In this document: positions 4,746 through 5,216 of the stretch, piece after piece
Layout: every line of letters begins with the position of its first letter
Numbering within the stretch: position 1 is the first letter of the stretch
From: an uncultured Oscillospiraceae bacterium
Lineage (GTDB): Bacteria; Bacillota; Clostridia; Oscillospirales; Oscillospiraceae
Length of the DNA stretch: 5,216 nt
Assembly (NCBI GenBank): GCA_905234575.1
Contig: CAJOIG010000123.1
Location: forward strand, 1-5,216
Direction: 5' to 3'
The notes under the pieces: model-generated
Told to the model about the DNA's origin: nothing
Databases searched by the model: none
The model's input: the letters and a program-made list of their open reading frames with translations, nothing else
Position numbers and translations under genes: made by a program

Positions 4746-5216
4746 TCATTTTGCCGTGATATTGACCGGCTCGGTCTTGCCGTCGCGCAGGCAGTGGCGG
4801 GTGATGCCCAGGATCTCGCGGGCCTCGTCCGCCGTGGCGATCTGGCGGCCGGCGAGCTTCGCCATCTGCACGGCACGCTCGACGAGCATGACGTTCGTGG
4901 CGATGATCTTGTTGCCGTTCTCGTCCTTGCCGAACATGACGTTGTCCTCGAGGCCGACGCGCAGGCCGTCGCAGCCCAGCGCAAGACCCGCGAGCAGCAT
5001 GGGCATGTGGGTCTTGCCGATGCCGGAGACGGACCAGGTGGCGCCCTCGGGCAGCTTGTTCACGAGGAAGGCCAGGTTCTCGGCGGTGCCGGGCATGGAG
5101 CCGCCGACGCCCATGATGAACTGGATGTGGGGCGGCTTGGGGATGCCCCACTTGTTTACATAATACATCACGGAGTCGATGTGGCCGGTGTCGAAGACCT
5201 CGAACTCGGGCTTCAC
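4746..5216 (-). CDS. kce: 3-keto-5-aminohexanoate cleavage enzyme (BKACE family), C-terminal part
   Basis: Only the last 156 codons are in the window; the gene continues upstream past 5216, and the first visible codon is GTG read as an internal valine. In lysine fermentation, Kce condenses 3-keto-5-aminohexanoate with acetyl-CoA to give acetoacetate and 3-aminobutyryl-CoA. The segment KPEFEVFDTGH near the start of the visible part, GVGGSMPGTAENL at 36-48, and RVGLED at 86-91 are BKACE (DUF849) hallmarks. R86, E90 and D91 match the R226, E230 and D231 group known in Kce for substrate and metal binding. The implied total of about 296 residues fits the family. BKACE enzymes act on several beta-keto acids, so the exact substrate is not proven by the sequence. 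No other lysine-fermentation gene is seen in the window; the next gene is moeA after a probable terminator. Confidence 0.9.
   Translation of the reverse strand: MKPEFEVFDTGHIDSVMYYVNKWGIPKPPHIQFIMGVGGSMPGTAENLAFLVNKLPEGATWSVSGIGKTHMPMLLAGLALGCDGLRVGLEDNVMFGKDENGNKIIATNVMLVERAVQMAKLAGRQIATADEAREILGITRHCLRDGKTEPVNITAK

Noticed and set aside
1..5216. CRISPR arrays, insertion sequences, tRNA or rRNA genes, phage or defence genes
   Set aside because: No spaced repeats, transposase-like proteins, RNA gene structure or defence domains were seen on either strand.

Overview
The window is a bacterial chromosome segment of high GC content. Every gene reads on the minus strand, so biological order runs from high to low coordinates. 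It carries the 3' end of a keto acid cleavage enzyme gene, an intergenic region of about 276 bases rich in hairpins, and then a tight run of molybdenum cofactor (Moco) genes that leaves the window at base 1. GC-rich codons, strong AGGAGG-type ribosome binding sites, the lysine-fermentation-type Kce protein and the MoeA-like protein with a cysteine tail all suggest an anaerobic Firmicute. An Oscillospiraceae/Flavonifractor/Intestinimonas-like gut Clostridium is my best guess; this is inference from protein style, not a database match.

Layout on the minus strand: (1) 5216-4746, C-terminal part of a 3-keto-5-aminohexanoate cleavage enzyme (Kce/BKACE). (2) 4745-4470, no gene seen: a probable terminator for kce, three further inverted repeats, and a terminator-like or attenuator-like hairpin just before the next gene. 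(3) 4469-3252 moeA. (4) 3239-2214, a second MoeA-like molybdopterin-binding protein with a four-cysteine tail. (5) 2157-1213 moaA. (6) 1209-721 moaC. (7) 718-185 mogA/moaB-type gene with a natural His6 tail. (8) 192-1 and beyond, the start of a MOSC-domain protein.

The genes from moeA to MOSC look like one operon. Gaps are 12, 56, 3 and 2 bases, followed by an 8-base overlap, and no terminator is visible between them. They cover the first step of Moco synthesis (MoaA and MoaC make cPMP from GTP) and the late steps (MogA adenylylates molybdopterin; MoeA inserts the metal). A MOSC protein follows, of a family tied to Moco or sulfur carrying. The molybdopterin synthase genes (moaD, moaE) and nucleotide-transfer genes (mobA/mocA) are not in the window.

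I see no mobile element, CRISPR array, tRNA or rRNA. The pathway itself is well known. The points worth a second look are small: gene ends whose codons double as the next gene's ribosome binding site, the His6 tail on MogA, the cysteine-tailed MoeA paralogue, and the structured leader before moeA.
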